This document shows positions 23,146 through 32,399 of a stretch of 64,000 bases of DNA, piece by piece; within the stretch, counting starts at the first letter, position 1; the number at the start of each line of letters is the position of its first letter. Both the position numbers and the translations under genes were made by a program. Location of the stretch: contig JACRDQ010000018.1 of the NCBI GenBank assembly GCA_016218545.1, positions 1-64,000 of the forward strand, in the 5' to 3' direction. The notes under the pieces were generated by a model. It did not search any database, had not been told where the DNA came from, and worked only from the letters and a program-made list of their open reading frames with translations. This DNA comes from Elusimicrobiota bacterium (lineage in GTDB: Bacteria > Elusimicrobiota > Elusimicrobia > UBA1565 > UBA9628).

Positions 23146-25514
23146 GCAAGCCCTTCACCCCCAGGGTCGCGCGCCGGTTCATCGGGAAGTACCAGCCCAG
23201 GCTCGACGCGCTCGAGAAGGCGCGGGGCCGGGCGGTCTACGCCGACGATTTCGCCAACAAGACGCGCTTCCCTGACATGCTCTACGCCAAGGTCCTGCAC
23301 AGCCCCTACCCGCACGCCAGGATCAAGCGCCTCGACGTCTCGGCCGCCAAGGCCCTTCCCGGCGTGGCCGCGGTCCTGACCTACCAGGACCCGGAAGTGG
23401 CGGCCTTGAAGCCCACCAGCGCGGGCTGGACCGACGGGGTGGACACGGTCTCCTACGAGCGCATGATGTGGAAGCGCTTCCGGGACCGCCGAGTGCTCGG
23501 CGACACCGCCCACTGGGTCGGAGACGACCTCGGCGTGGTCGTGGCTGCCGAGACCGAAGAGGCGGCCGAGGAGGCCCTGCGCCTGGCGGACATCGAGTGG
23601 GAGGTCCGGGACTTCGTGCTCGACCCGGTCAAGGCCATGCAGCCCGGAGCGCCCCTGGTGCATCCGGAGGTCGCCCCGGACAACGTCCTGCCCCCGGACC
23701 CGGTGGGCGGGGGGAACGTCTTCCTCGACAAGGGCGACGTGGGGGCGGCCTTCTCGTCCGCGGAGGTCGTGGTCGAGGCCGACGCCGCCTACCACAACGC
23801 CACCCAGTGCTCGCTCGACAACTGGTGCTGCCTCGTCGTCTGGAAGGACGGCAAGCTCACCTGCTGGTCCAACTCCTACGAGGCCGACCAGTCGCGCATG
23901 CACATCAGCCAGATGCTGGGCCTCCCCCTGCACCAGGTCCGCGTCATCAGCCCCTTCGTGGGGGGCCAGTTCGGCCGGGGAGACACCGGAGAGCAGCCCT
24001 TCTTCCTCTTCACCGCCCTCCTGGCCAAGCGCACGGGCCGGCCGGTCAAGTTCAAGCACACGCGCAGGGAAAGCTTCCATGACTCGCGCCAGCCCGCCAT
24101 CTACCACGCCAAGGCAGGGGCCCGCAAGGACGGGACCATCACGGCCCTCCAGTTCAAATCCGTGGGCAACGCCGGCGCCTACTCGGACCACTCCATGTTC
24201 GCCCTCAAGTTCGCCCCGGCCGAGGTGGCGGAGGTGGCCTTCGCCCACATCCCGAACCTCAGGATGGAGTCCTACGGCGTCTACACCAACATGCTGCCCG
24301 CGTGCATGATGCGCGGGGTGGGCAACTCCCAGCTCAATCTCATCCTCGGCATCCTCGTCGACGTCCTCGCCGAGAAGCTCAGGCTCGACCCCCTGGACCT
24401 GGTGGTCGGGAACTTCGGCCACCAGTGGGCCGCTCCCCCGGACAAGAGCTTGAAAGCCGTGCTGGCCGAGGGCGCCCTGCGCATCGGCTGGTCCGAGAAG
24501 CGGCGCAGGCCGGGAGGCCGGCCCGCTGCCAAGGCCGGAGAGCTCCGGCGCGGGGTGGGGTTCTCCTTCCACCCGGGTTGGCACGCGGAGTGGCAGGAGG
24601 CCCGCCGCGGCCAGATCCAGGTCGGCATCAAGCTCAACCCGGACGGCACGGTCATGCTGGAAGCCCCGACGGTCGAGATCGGCACGGGCTCGAACACCTG
24701 CAACGTGCTCGGCTGCGCCGAGGCGCTCGCGTTCCTGGGCGTCACCCCGGACCGGATCCAGTTCTCCAACGTCGTCGACACCGAGACCTGCTTGAAGGAC
24801 ACGGTTCAGACCGACAGCGCGGTCTCATTCCTCCAGTCCGAGGCCCTGACGGTCGCGGCAGGAGAGCTCAAGGCCAAGGTCCTGGCGGTCGCGGCCCGGA
24901 AGCTCGAGACCCGGCCCGAGGAGCTCGAGCTCTCGGACGGCTGGCTCTCCGTCAAGGCCGCGCCGGCCGAGCGCCGGAGGCTCACGGACGTGCTCTGGAA
25001 CGGGGACCTCGTGCCCATCGGGGTCACGGTGAGCCGGCCTCCGTCGAGCGAGCGGACCGGGGTGCCCTTCCAGGCCAACTTCGCCGAGGTCGAGGTGGAC
25101 GCCGCCACCGGAAAGGTGCGGATCGTCAAGCTCGTGATCGTCAACGACTGCGGCACGGTCATGTACCCCACGGGAGCCGAGGCGCAGCAGATCGGAGGGC
25201 AGTGCATGTCCGTGGGCGAGACCCTGACCGAGGAGATCATCTACGACCCGGCCACCGGCATCCCGCTCAACTTCAACTGGATCGACTACCAGATCCCGAC
25301 CATGGCGGACATCCCGGACATCGAGCCCGCGCTCCTGGAGGTCTGGCGGGGCGCCGGGGAGTACGGCGCCTGCGGGATCGGGGAGGGAGTGCTCACCTGC
25401 ACCCCGGCCGCGGTGGCCAACGCGGTCTACGACGCGGTCGGAGTGAGGCTCTCCGGCATCCCCTTCAAGCCGGAGAAGGTCCTGGCCGCCCTCGCCTCGG
25501 AGGCGCGGCCATGA
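23142..25514 (+). CDS. Molybdenum hydroxylase large (molybdopterin) subunit
   Basis: The 790-residue catalytic subunit of the xanthine dehydrogenase/aldehyde oxidase family binds Mo-molybdopterin cytosine dinucleotide or a similar cofactor. N-terminal a/b hammerhead: 'DALEKARGRAVYADDF', 'LYAKVLHSPYPHARIKRLD'. Cofactor motifs: 'FVGGQFGRGDTGEQPFFLFT', 'MMRGVGNSQ', 'VEIGTGSNTCNVL'. The catalytic Glu is expected in 'GACGIGEGVLTCTPAAVANA'. It overlaps its neighbours by four bases on each side. No XdhC-type maturation gene is near. The substrate is unknown: it lacks an obvious purine-specific context, so do not call it xanthine dehydrogenase. Confidence 0.9.
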   Translation: MSKPFTPRVARRFIGKYQPRLDALEKARGRAVYADDFANKTRFPDMLYAKVLHSPYPHARIKRLDVSAAKALPGVAAVLTYQDPEVAALKPTSAGWTDGVDTVSYERMMWKRFRDRRVLGDTAHWVGDDLGVVVAAETEEAAEEALRLADIEWEVRDFVLDPVKAMQPGAPLVHPEVAPDNVLPPDPVGGGNVFLDKGDVGAAFSSAEVVVEADAAYHNATQCSLDNWCCLVVWKDGKLTCWSNSYEADQSRMHISQMLGLPLHQVRVISPFVGGQFGRGDTGEQPFFLFTALLAKRTGRPVKFKHTRRESFHDSRQPAIYHAKAGARKDGTITALQFKSVGNAGAYSDHSMFALKFAPAEVAEVAFAHIPNLRMESYGVYTNMLPACMMRGVGNSQLNLILGILVDVLAEKLRLDPLDLVVGNFGHQWAAPPDKSLKAVLAEGALRIGWSEKRRRPGGRPAAKAGELRRGVGFSFHPGWHAEWQEARRGQIQVGIKLNPDGTVMLEAPTVEIGTGSNTCNVLGCAEALAFLGVTPDRIQFSNVVDTETCLKDTVQTDSAVSFLQSEALTVAAGELKAKVLAVAARKLETRPEELELSDGWLSVKAAPAERRRLTDVLWNGDLVPIGVTVSRPPSSERTGVPFQANFAEVEVDAATGKVRIVKLVIVNDCGTVMYPTGAEAQQIGGQCMSVGETLTEEIIYDPATGIPLNFNWIDYQIPTMADIPDIEPALLEVWRGAGEYGACGIGEGVLTCTPAAVANAVYDAVGVRLSGIPFKPEKVLAALASEARP

Positions 25515-27820
25515 CCCTGCGGAGATTCGCGCACATGACCGCATCCTCCCTGGCCGAAGCCTCCGCCCTCCTCTCCCGCCCGGGGACCAGGGCCGTGGCG
25601 GGAGGCACCGACCTCCTCGGGGCCTTGAAGGACGCCATCCACCCGTCCTATCCCGAGACCATCGTGGACTTAAAGCGCATCCCCGGCCTGGCCGGGATCA
25701 AGCGGAAAGGCAAAGGCGCCTGCATCGGCGGCCTCACCGTTCTGGCGGACCTGGCCAAGGACGCTCTCATCAGGAAGAGCTACCCCCTCCTGGCCGAGGC
25801 GGCCCGCTCCATCGCCTCCCCGCAGATCCGCAACGCGGCCACGGTCGGGGGGAATCTCTGTCAGGAGCCCCGTTGCTGGTACTACCGGACGCCTGAGAAC
25901 CTCTTCCACTGCATGCGCAAGGGCGGCGGCCGCTGCGGGGCCCTGCTCGGAGACCACCGCTTCCATTCCGTCTTCGGAGCGGCCCGGGTCGCGGCCCCCT
26001 CGTGCTCGGCCGCGTGCCCGGCCGGAGTCGAGATCCCGGCCTATATCGAGTGCGTGCGGCGGGGGGACTTCAAGGCCGCGGCCAGGCTCGTGCTCGAGCG
26101 CAACCCCATGCCGGCCGTGACCGGCAGGGTCTGCCCGCACCAGTGCGAGTCAGCGTGCAACCGGGGGGACCTCGACGAGCCCGTGGCCGTGCGCAGCATC
26201 GAGCTCCACGTGGGCTCCCTGGCCCTGGAGGATGCCGCGGAGTATCTGCCCCCGCCCAAGTCCGAGACCGGCAAGCGCGTGGCCGTGGTGGGCTCCGGAC
26301 CCGCGGGGCTCTCCGCGGCCTACTACCTCAGGAAGGCCGGGCACCGGGTGACCGTCTTCGAGAAGATGCCCAAGCCGGGCGGCATGCTGGCCTACGGCAT
26401 CCCGGCCTTCCGCCTGCCTCCCGAGGTCCTGGACCGGCAGATCAAGGCCTACGAGGCCATGGGCATCGTGTTCAGGACCGGGACGGCGGTGGGCAAGGAC
26501 ATCCCTCTCGAACGCCTGGCCAGGGACTTCCACGCGGTCTTCGCGGGCACCGGAGCGTGGAAGGCCAAGACCTTGGACCTGCCCGGCTCCGAGCGCCTCG
26601 AATCCGGCCTGGACCTGCTCCGCGACGCGCGCATGGACCGGCCCGTCCGCGTGGGCAAGCGCGTCGTGGTCATCGGGGGCGGCAGCGTCGCCCTCGACGT
26701 GGCGGTCACCCTGCGCCGGCTGGGCGCCTCGCAGGTCACGGCGGTCTGCCTCGAGAGCCGCGAGACGATGCCCGCTTTCCCCGAGGACATCGAGCACGCC
26801 CTTGCCGAGGGCGTCCTGCTCCTGCCTTCGTGGGGCCCCAGGAAGGTGCTGACCGCGGGCGGCAAGGTGACGGGCATGGAGTTCTCGGCCTGCACCTCGG
26901 TCTTCGACGCCTCGGGCCGCTTCGCCCCCTGCTTCGACTCCTCGGTCAGGCGCGTCGTGGCCGCAGACCAGGTCCTGCTGGCCATCGGCCAGACCGCGGA
27001 CCTTGCCCACCTCGGCCGCAAGGTCAAGGCCTCCCGGGGGCTCGTGGCCGTAGACCCCGAGACCGGAGCCACCTCCCTGGCCCGCGTCCACGCCGGAGGA
27101 GAGGCGGTCCTCGGCCCGTCCTCGGTCATCTCGGCCCTGGCCTCCGGCCGCAGGGCCGCCCTGGCCATCGACCGCGGCCTCAGGAAGCCCGCAAGCCGCC
27201 CGGCCTCCGCCCCCAAAGGGGACGCGTTCCCCAGGACCGAGATCAACGCCCCTGCCCTGGCCGAAAGCCCGCGCTGCCCTTCGTCCGAGCCCGCAAGAGA
27301 GGCGGGCCGCTGCCTCGGATGCGCGTGCGTGGCCGTGAGCGCCTCGGACCTGGGCCCGGCCCTCATCGCCCTGGACGCGGCCATCAAGACCACCAAGCGC
27401 ACGATCCCGGCGGAGAGGTTCTTCGACGCCCGGCCCATGCGCACCACGGCGCTCGAGGACGCCGAGCTCGTGACCGGCGTGGAGCTCCCGGCCCCTCGGC
27501 CCGGCGCCAAGCAGAGTTTCGTCAAGTTCCGCCTGCGCCGCTCCCTGGATTTCCCCATCGTCAGCATGGCCTCGAGCCTCGAGCTCGAAGGGGGCAGGAT
27601 CCGCAGGGCCCGCGTCGCCTTCGGCGCGGTCGGGCCGGTCCCGGTGAGGGCCAAGGCGCTCGAGGACTTCCTGGCAGGCAAGCGACTCTGTTCGGAGACC
27701 GCAGACGGCGCCGCCCAGGCCGCGGCGCAGGGAGCGGTCAGCCTGCCCGGCAACGGCTACAAACTCCAGATCCTCAAGGCCCTGGTCCGCCGGATGCTCC
27801 TCCCAGATTTGCTATCCTGA
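25511..27820 (+). CDS. Molybdenum hydroxylase FAD subunit with inserted GltD-like oxidoreductase
   Basis: A 769-residue mosaic. Residues 1-160 are the FAD_binding_5 domain ('AVAGGTDLLGALKDAI', 'QIRNAATVGGNLCQEPRCWY') up to 'GDHRFHSVFG'. Residues about 161-605 form a complete glutamate-synthase-small-subunit-like (GltD) module. It has a [4Fe-4S] cysteine set ('CSAACPAGVEIPAYI', 'CPHQCESACNRGD'), an FAD fold ('VAVVGSGPAGLSAAYYL', 259-275) and an NAD(P) fold ('VVVIGGGSVALDVAV', 385-399), ending 'EAGRCLGCAC'. The host domain then resumes ('CVAVSASDLGPALIALDA') and ends in CO_deh_flav_C ('VTGVELPAP', 'VAFGAVGPVPVRAKALEDFL'). The join is in frame with no stop. It probably couples the hydroxylase to NAD(P)H. 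Confidence 0.88.
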   Translation: MTLRRFAHMTASSLAEASALLSRPGTRAVAGGTDLLGALKDAIHPSYPETIVDLKRIPGLAGIKRKGKGACIGGLTVLADLAKDALIRKSYPLLAEAARSIASPQIRNAATVGGNLCQEPRCWYYRTPENLFHCMRKGGGRCGALLGDHRFHSVFGAARVAAPSCSAACPAGVEIPAYIECVRRGDFKAAARLVLERNPMPAVTGRVCPHQCESACNRGDLDEPVAVRSIELHVGSLALEDAAEYLPPPKSETGKRVAVVGSGPAGLSAAYYLRKAGHRVTVFEKMPKPGGMLAYGIPAFRLPPEVLDRQIKAYEAMGIVFRTGTAVGKDIPLERLARDFHAVFAGTGAWKAKTLDLPGSERLESGLDLLRDARMDRPVRVGKRVVVIGGGSVALDVAVTLRRLGASQVTAVCLESRETMPAFPEDIEHALAEGVLLLPSWGPRKVLTAGGKVTGMEFSACTSVFDASGRFAPCFDSSVRRVVAADQVLLAIGQTADLAHLGRKVKASRGLVAVDPETGATSLARVHAGGEAVLGPSSVISALASGRRAALAIDRGLRKPASRPASAPKGDAFPRTEINAPALAESPRCPSSEPAREAGRCLGCACVAVSASDLGPALIALDAAIKTTKRTIPAERFFDARPMRTTALEDAELVTGVELPAPRPGAKQSFVKFRLRRSLDFPIVSMASSLELEGGRIRRARVAFGAVGPVPVRAKALEDFLAGKRLCSETADGAAQAAAQGAVSLPGNGYKLQILKALVRRMLLPDLLS
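27810..27818 (+). promoter_or_regulatory. Extended -10 element before the M32 carboxypeptidase gene
   Basis: TGC-TATCCT overlaps the last codons of the molybdenum-hydroxylase FAD gene, 22 bases before the ATG. AAGGAG lies between them, giving a short leadered transcript. Confidence 0.35.
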
Positions 27821-27839
27821 GCCTGCAAGGAGAATCCCC

Positions 27840-29375
27840 ATGACCACCACCGCCGCCGCCCCGACCACGGTCCGCTCGAGCTACGACGAGCTCCTCCGCA
27901 GGAGCAAGGAAGCCACCATCCTGGGGTCTGCGTGCAGCGTCCTGCACTGGGACAAGGAGACCTACATGCCTCCGGCCGGGGGGGAGAACCGCGCCGAGCA
28001 GCTCACCCTGCTGGCGGGCATCATCCACGACCGCTGCGTGGACCCCGCCTGGGGAGAGCTCCTCGCCAAGTGCGAGGCCTCGGAGCTCGTGAAGGACAAG
28101 TCCTCGACCGAGGCCGTGAACATCCGGGAGCTCCGCCGCATGTACGACCGCGAGACCAAGCTCCCCAAGCGCCTCGTGGAGGAGTTCGTCCGGACCAGCA
28201 GCCTCTCCCAGGAGGCCTGGGTGACGGCCCGCAAGGAGTCCGACTTCTCCAAGTTCCAGCCCTGGCTTGAGAAGCTCATCAAGCTCAGCCGCGAGAAGGC
28301 CGACTGCTGGGGCTACGAGAAGAACCCCTACGACGCCCTGCTCGACGAGTTCGAGCCCTACGAGACCTGCGAGAACGTGACCCGCATCTTCGACGGGCTC
28401 CAGGGTGAGCTCGTGCCCATCATCGAGCGCATCGCCGGAGCCCCGAAGCGGCCGGACAAGTCCATCCTGACCCGGGCCTATCCCATCGAGAAGCAGCAGG
28501 CCTTCTGCCGCAAGGCGGCCGAGGCCATCGGGTTCGACTTCCAGTCCGGCCGGATCGACACCGTGGTCCACCCCTTCTGCTCCGGCATGGGCCCGGGCGA
28601 CACCCGCATCACCACCCGCTACAACGAGCGCTTCCTCAACGAGGCCTTCTTCGGCACCATGCACGAGACCGGCCACGCCCTCTACGACATGGGCCTGCCC
28701 CGCGAGCACTACGGCACGCCCATGGGCTCGAGCGTCTCGCTCGGCATCCACGAGTCCCAGTCGCGCATGTGGGAGAACTTCGTGGGCCGCAGCCCCGCCT
28801 TCTGGAGGTTCTTCCTTCCCGAGGCCGCCAAGGCCTTCCCCGAGGCCCTGTCCGGGGCGAGGTCCGAGGCCTTCCTGCACGCGGTCAACACGGTCGAGCC
28901 CTCCTACATCCGCGTGGAGGCCGACGAGGCGACCTACAACCTGCACATCGTGCTCCGCTTCGAGCTCGAGCAGGCCATGCTCTCGGGCAAGCTCGGCGTC
29001 AAGGACCTGCCCGCGGCCTGGAACAAGCGCTTCAAGGAGCTCCTCGGCATCGCGGTCCCGGATGACCGGCGCGGGTGCCTGCAGGACGTGCACTGGTCCT
29101 TCGGCCACATCGGCTACTTCGCCACCTACACCCTGGGCAACCTCTACGCCGCGCAGTTCTACGCCCAGGCCAAGAAGGACGTCCCCGGGCTCGAGGACTC
29201 CTTCGCCAAGGGGGACTTCACCCCGCTCCTCGGGTGGCTCAGGAAGAATATCCACGGCCAGGGCATGCGCCTGCGCGCGGGCGAGCTCATCCGCGCGGTG
29301 ACGGGCCGGCCCTTGAGCCACGCGGACCTCGTCAGCCACCTCAAGGCGAAGTTCGAGCCCATGTACGGGCTCTAG
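27840..29375 (+). CDS. M32 family (Taq-type) metallocarboxypeptidase
   Basis: A 511-residue, mostly helical cytoplasmic zinc peptidase that trims C-terminal residues from peptides. The zinc motif HETGH is at residues 275-279, within 'TMHETGHALYDMGLPREHYG'. 'GIHESQSRMWENFVGRSPAF', 'RVEADEATYNLHIVLRFELE' and 'DVHWSFGHIGYFATYTLGNL' are family signatures. Length matches the approximately 500-residue norm. The AAGGAGA ribosome site supports the ATG at 27840. It follows the hydroxylase cluster by 19 bases and may be partly co-transcribed. Confidence 0.95.
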   Translation: MTTTAAAPTTVRSSYDELLRRSKEATILGSACSVLHWDKETYMPPAGGENRAEQLTLLAGIIHDRCVDPAWGELLAKCEASELVKDKSSTEAVNIRELRRMYDRETKLPKRLVEEFVRTSSLSQEAWVTARKESDFSKFQPWLEKLIKLSREKADCWGYEKNPYDALLDEFEPYETCENVTRIFDGLQGELVPIIERIAGAPKRPDKSILTRAYPIEKQQAFCRKAAEAIGFDFQSGRIDTVVHPFCSGMGPGDTRITTRYNERFLNEAFFGTMHETGHALYDMGLPREHYGTPMGSSVSLGIHESQSRMWENFVGRSPAFWRFFLPEAAKAFPEALSGARSEAFLHAVNTVEPSYIRVEADEATYNLHIVLRFELEQAMLSGKLGVKDLPAAWNKRFKELLGIAVPDDRRGCLQDVHWSFGHIGYFATYTLGNLYAAQFYAQAKKDVPGLEDSFAKGDFTPLLGWLRKNIHGQGMRLRAGELIRAVTGRPLSHADLVSHLKAKFEPMYGL

Positions 29376-29410
29376 CACGCTTCAAGCCCGCATGGGCCAG
29401 CCCCATCCAT

Positions 29411-29739
29411 GGAGTTTTGTCGCACTCCCCGGACGATGAAGCCGATCTCCACTCACGCGAGCTCCCTGGAGTTGTTTTCGGGATCTCCCACCTGCCCTGC
29501 GTCGAGTGCGACATAACCCTCGTCGGACATTCTGAAAAATGTCCAGGGGACACCCTTGCAAGCCCCTGTTCCTGCCTTGCACCGGCCAAGACAAGGGTCC
29601 TCTTTGAAATTCTAAAAGTCCTCGTCTGAGGTTATGTCGCACTCGGCCGGTCCATCAGCCTCCAGGAGCCGATTCCGCTCAACGCAGGGAACTTTTCAGG
29701 GCCTCGCTCGTACATAGGGGTGGAATGCGACAAAACTCC
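29411..29739. repeat. Outer inverted-repeat pair
   Basis: GGAGTTTTGTCGCACTCC (29411-29428) is the reverse complement of GGAATGCGACAAAACTCC (29722-29739) with one mismatch. The right copy contains the ATG of the transposase fragment. Confidence 0.85.
29504..29644. repeat. Inner inverted-repeat pair enclosing two small hairpins
   Basis: GAGTGCGACATAACC (29504-29518) and GGTTATGTCGCACTC (29630-29644) are perfect 15-bp complements. Between them lie a hairpin GGACATT/AATGTCC (29525-29544) and a CAGGGG/CCCCTG stem (29544-29568). The 141-bp unit has the look of a MITE. No open frame of note is inside it. Confidence 0.75.
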
Positions 29740-30150
29740 CCAGCCCTGAACGACGAACAATGGTCCCTGATGGCCAAAGCCCTCGCTCCGCCGCAAAGAC
29801 CCTGGCGCAAGCGGGACCGCAAAGGCGGCAGACCGCGGCGCTCCAGCCGCCTCTGCTTCGACGCCCTGCTCTGGCACCTCAGCAGCGGCGAGCCCTGGGC
29901 CAGCCTTCCTGAGCGCTTCGGCTCTCCGCGCACGGTGCAGCGCCGCCTGAAGGAATGGGAGGGCTCCGGCGACCTGGCAACAGCTTGGGGCCGCTATCTG
30001 GAGACTCTGGCCCCGGCCGATATCCGCGTGTGGCGCGGGTCAGTGGAGAACCGGCCTGGCAAGAGGACGGGCTGGTGGTATTGGGAACTGCTCGGGGTGC
30101 TGGCAGGATTCGCCGCCGTGTCGCCAGAGACCTCGGCGGAGGAGTGCTAG
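29725..30150 (+). pseudogene. IS5-family transposase, N-terminal DUF4096-type domain only
   Basis: The 141 residues match the N-terminal domain of IS5-type transposases: 'LNDEQWSLMAKALAPPQRPW', 'GGRPRRSSRLCFDALLWHLS', 'GEPWASLPERFGSPRTVQRR', 'LKEWEGSGDL'. The DDE catalytic domain is absent, and the last 55 residues have no family resemblance. This could be the first frame of a two-frame IS whose second half is lost. The ATG sits inside the terminal repeat. The stop overlaps tail to tail with the DUF2723 gene (CTAG at 30147-30150). Confidence 0.7.
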
Positions 30151-32399
30151 CGCTTCTTGGCGCGCAGCAGGGCCAGGAACCTGGCCGCCTCGGCATGGCC
30201 GGGGTCCAGGGCCAGGGCAGCGGTCAGCTCAGCCTCGACCCTGGCCCAGTCCTTGTTCCAGAACAGGACCGCCATGTTGTAGTGGGTCTGGGCCATGGGG
30301 TGGAGCCTCAGCGACTCGGCGTAGCGCTGCTGAGCCTCGGCCGAATCGCCTGAGCGCTCGGCCATGACTCCCAGGTGCATCCAGGTCTCGGCAGCGCCCC
30401 GGCTGATCTCGATCTTCAAGCCGGGCAGGGAGTGGTATTGGTCCGCCAGGCGCAGCATCTCGTTGAAGAGCCTGGCCGCGGTCTCATAGAGGGGCTTGGC
30501 GCGGACGTGGTCGCCGACAGCGAAGGCGTTGTAAGCCAGCAGGGTGGCTGCCTCGGGAAAGAGCCAGTGCAGGGCCCAGGAGCGCTCGAGCATCTTGTCC
30601 GCCGCGGGCCGGGCATCGCTGCGCGAGGCCTCCTCAGCCGCGAAATAGAGGGCCCGGCTGTAGTCTCCCACGATGTCCGAGGTGAAGAAATCAGGCTGGT
30701 CCTCGTAGCGGTAGTCGCCCCGGAGCACGAGCAGCTCCCAGGACTTGAGGAACGCCTCTGCCGCGGCCGGGCCCGGGCTTGCAGGGGGGCCTCCGAGGAC
30801 CGTGAGCAGCGCCTCCTGCCTGCGCGGCCGGATCTCAGGAGGGACCTCGGCGTCAGGGGAGGCGAGGACGTCCTTGTTGGCCGCCACGAAGCGCTCCCAA
30901 TGGGTCGGGTCGCGCAGGGGTGTGAGGGTCAAGGACGGATCCCTGCGCCGCCAGCTCTCCCGGTACCACGGCGAGCCGGCCAGGCCCTGGGCCACCACGC
31001 GCACGTCCGGCCTCCAGCCGTGGGTGACCTGGTGGTGCCACAGGGTGTAGAGCTGGACGTCCTTCTTGGCCACAAGGACCCCACCCGGCGGCACGGACTT
31101 GAGAGCGTTCTTGGCGTAGTCGTAGGAGAAGACATGCTCCCTGCGGTCCATCCTCGCTCCCAGACCCATGGCAAAGGGCACGGCTGCCATGGCAGCGGCC
31201 GCGACCCAGGCAGCGGCCTGGCCGGGCTTGCCGGCCAGGTGAGACAGGGCTCCGATGCCGCGGCCGGCCCAGACCGCGAGGATGAGGTCTGAGGCGAGGT
31301 AGTGGGGCTCCACGATGGCCAGGGCGTGCGGATTGGGAGGCATGTTGGCCAGGAACAGGAAGACCGGGCCGCTCCACCAATAGCACGCCAGGGTGCCGAG
31401 GCAGACCCTGGCGTCCGAGCGGAACAAGGCAGCCAAGCCTGCTCCGGCCGCGAGCAGGCCGACCGGTGAGAAGCTCTCCCACAGGTGCCTGGCGTAGACG
31501 AGCAGGTTCGGGAGGAAGAGCTCTCCGCGGGCATAGTTCGTGGAAAGCAGGTCGAGCGTGCCTCCGTACCTGCTCCTCAGGAGCGTCTCCTTGAGATTGG
31601 AAAGGACCGCGGGGTGGTTCCAATCCAGCCAAGGCAGTCCTGCCGAGCGCACGGGCAGGTAGAGGACCAGGCTCAGGCCCAGCAGGCCGAAGCCCGCGCT
31701 GGCCAGGGCCCATCTCCAGCGGGACGAAGGCTCAGGGGCGCGCCAGAGCGCGGTCGCGGCGATGAGCAATCCAATGAGGGCCTTGGAGTCCGTGACTGCC
31801 ATGAGCGCGGGGCAGCAGACCAAGGCCAGGCCCAGCCACAGCCCCGAGGTCCTGGGAGGATCCTCAGCCGGCCCGAGCGCCATCCACAGCATGCCCGGAG
31901 CCCAGAGCACGAGGTCCATGCGGTTGGTGAGGGCCAGGCCGTAGAGGAAGCAGAACCCGAGCCAGACGCGCTCGGAGTAGCGCTCCCTGAGGCTCCATGC
32001 CAGGCAGAGAATGAGGCTGCTGAGCAGCATCCAGAGGCTGTACATCTCAGGCACCATGCACACGGACCAGAAGACCGGGTCAAGACCCAGGAAGAGCGCG
32101 GCTCCACACCCGGCTGCAGCGCCCCAGCGCCGCCTCACCACCCAGAAGAGCAGGGCTAGGCAGGCTGCCCCGGCCGCGGCTGAGAGCAGGTCCATGCGAT
32201 AGGCCCTGTTGCCCAGCGGCAGGTTCTGGACCGCGCGGCCGAGCAGGATGTAGAGGGGATAGCCCGTGGGATGCGAGACCCCGAGCGTGGCCGCGCTCGT
32301 GGTCATCTCGCCCGAGTCGCGGTAGAGGGGCAGGCCCGGGGGCATGCACCAGAGATAGAGCCAGAAGAACGCGCCGAAGACCGCGGCAGCCGGCTTCAT
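30147..32399 (-). CDS. DUF2723 membrane protein with C-terminal TPR-like region
   Basis: A 750-residue membrane protein of the DUF2723 (GT-C glycosyltransferase-like) family. The diagnostic first loop is 'LYRDSGEMTTSAATLGVSHP', containing the D-S-G-E that marks the presumed active site, then 'TGYPLYILLGRAVQNLPLG'. About ten membrane helices fill residues 1-430. The last 250 residues are soluble and helical, with a TPR-like pair ('AETWMHLGVMAERSGDSAEA', 'ALALDPGHAEAARFLALL'). It probably transfers sugars from lipid carriers to exported substrates, as inferred from the fold only. The ATG overlaps the stop of its paralogue upstream (ATGA). Confidence 0.82.
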   Translation of the reverse strand: MKPAAAVFGAFFWLYLWCMPPGLPLYRDSGEMTTSAATLGVSHPTGYPLYILLGRAVQNLPLGNRAYRMDLLSAAAGAACLALLFWVVRRRWGAAAGCGAALFLGLDPVFWSVCMVPEMYSLWMLLSSLILCLAWSLRERYSERVWLGFCFLYGLALTNRMDLVLWAPGMLWMALGPAEDPPRTSGLWLGLALVCCPALMAVTDSKALIGLLIAATALWRAPEPSSRWRWALASAGFGLLGLSLVLYLPVRSAGLPWLDWNHPAVLSNLKETLLRSRYGGTLDLLSTNYARGELFLPNLLVYARHLWESFSPVGLLAAGAGLAALFRSDARVCLGTLACYWWSGPVFLFLANMPPNPHALAIVEPHYLASDLILAVWAGRGIGALSHLAGKPGQAAAWVAAAAMAAVPFAMGLGARMDRREHVFSYDYAKNALKSVPPGGVLVAKKDVQLYTLWHHQVTHGWRPDVRVVAQGLAGSPWYRESWRRRDPSLTLTPLRDPTHWERFVAANKDVLASPDAEVPPEIRPRRQEALLTVLGGPPASPGPAAAEAFLKSWELLVLRGDYRYEDQPDFFTSDIVGDYSRALYFAAEEASRSDARPAADKMLERSWALHWLFPEAATLLAYNAFAVGDHVRAKPLYETAARLFNEMLRLADQYHSLPGLKIEISRGAAETWMHLGVMAERSGDSAEAQQRYAESLRLHPMAQTHYNMAVLFWNKDWARVEAELTAALALDPGHAEAARFLALLRAKKR

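Larger units (their letters stand above)
29411..30150 (+). mobile_element. Remnant of an IS5-type insertion element with nested inverted repeats
   Basis: The 349-bp gap after the M32 gene contains four related ends: 29411-29428, 29504-29518, 29630-29644 and 29722-29739. They share the core TGTCGCACTC or its complement. The outer pair and the inner pair each form inverted repeats, and the transposase fragment begins inside the last one. No matching end exists downstream of the fragment and no clear target duplication is seen, so the element is decayed. Confidence 0.6.

Noticed and set aside
24302..25510. Upstream extension of the FAD-subunit frame inside the molybdopterin subunit
   Set aside because: The region is Arg/Pro/Gly-rich and overlaps the large subunit in another frame; the true ATG at 25511 has the 4-bp coupled overlap.
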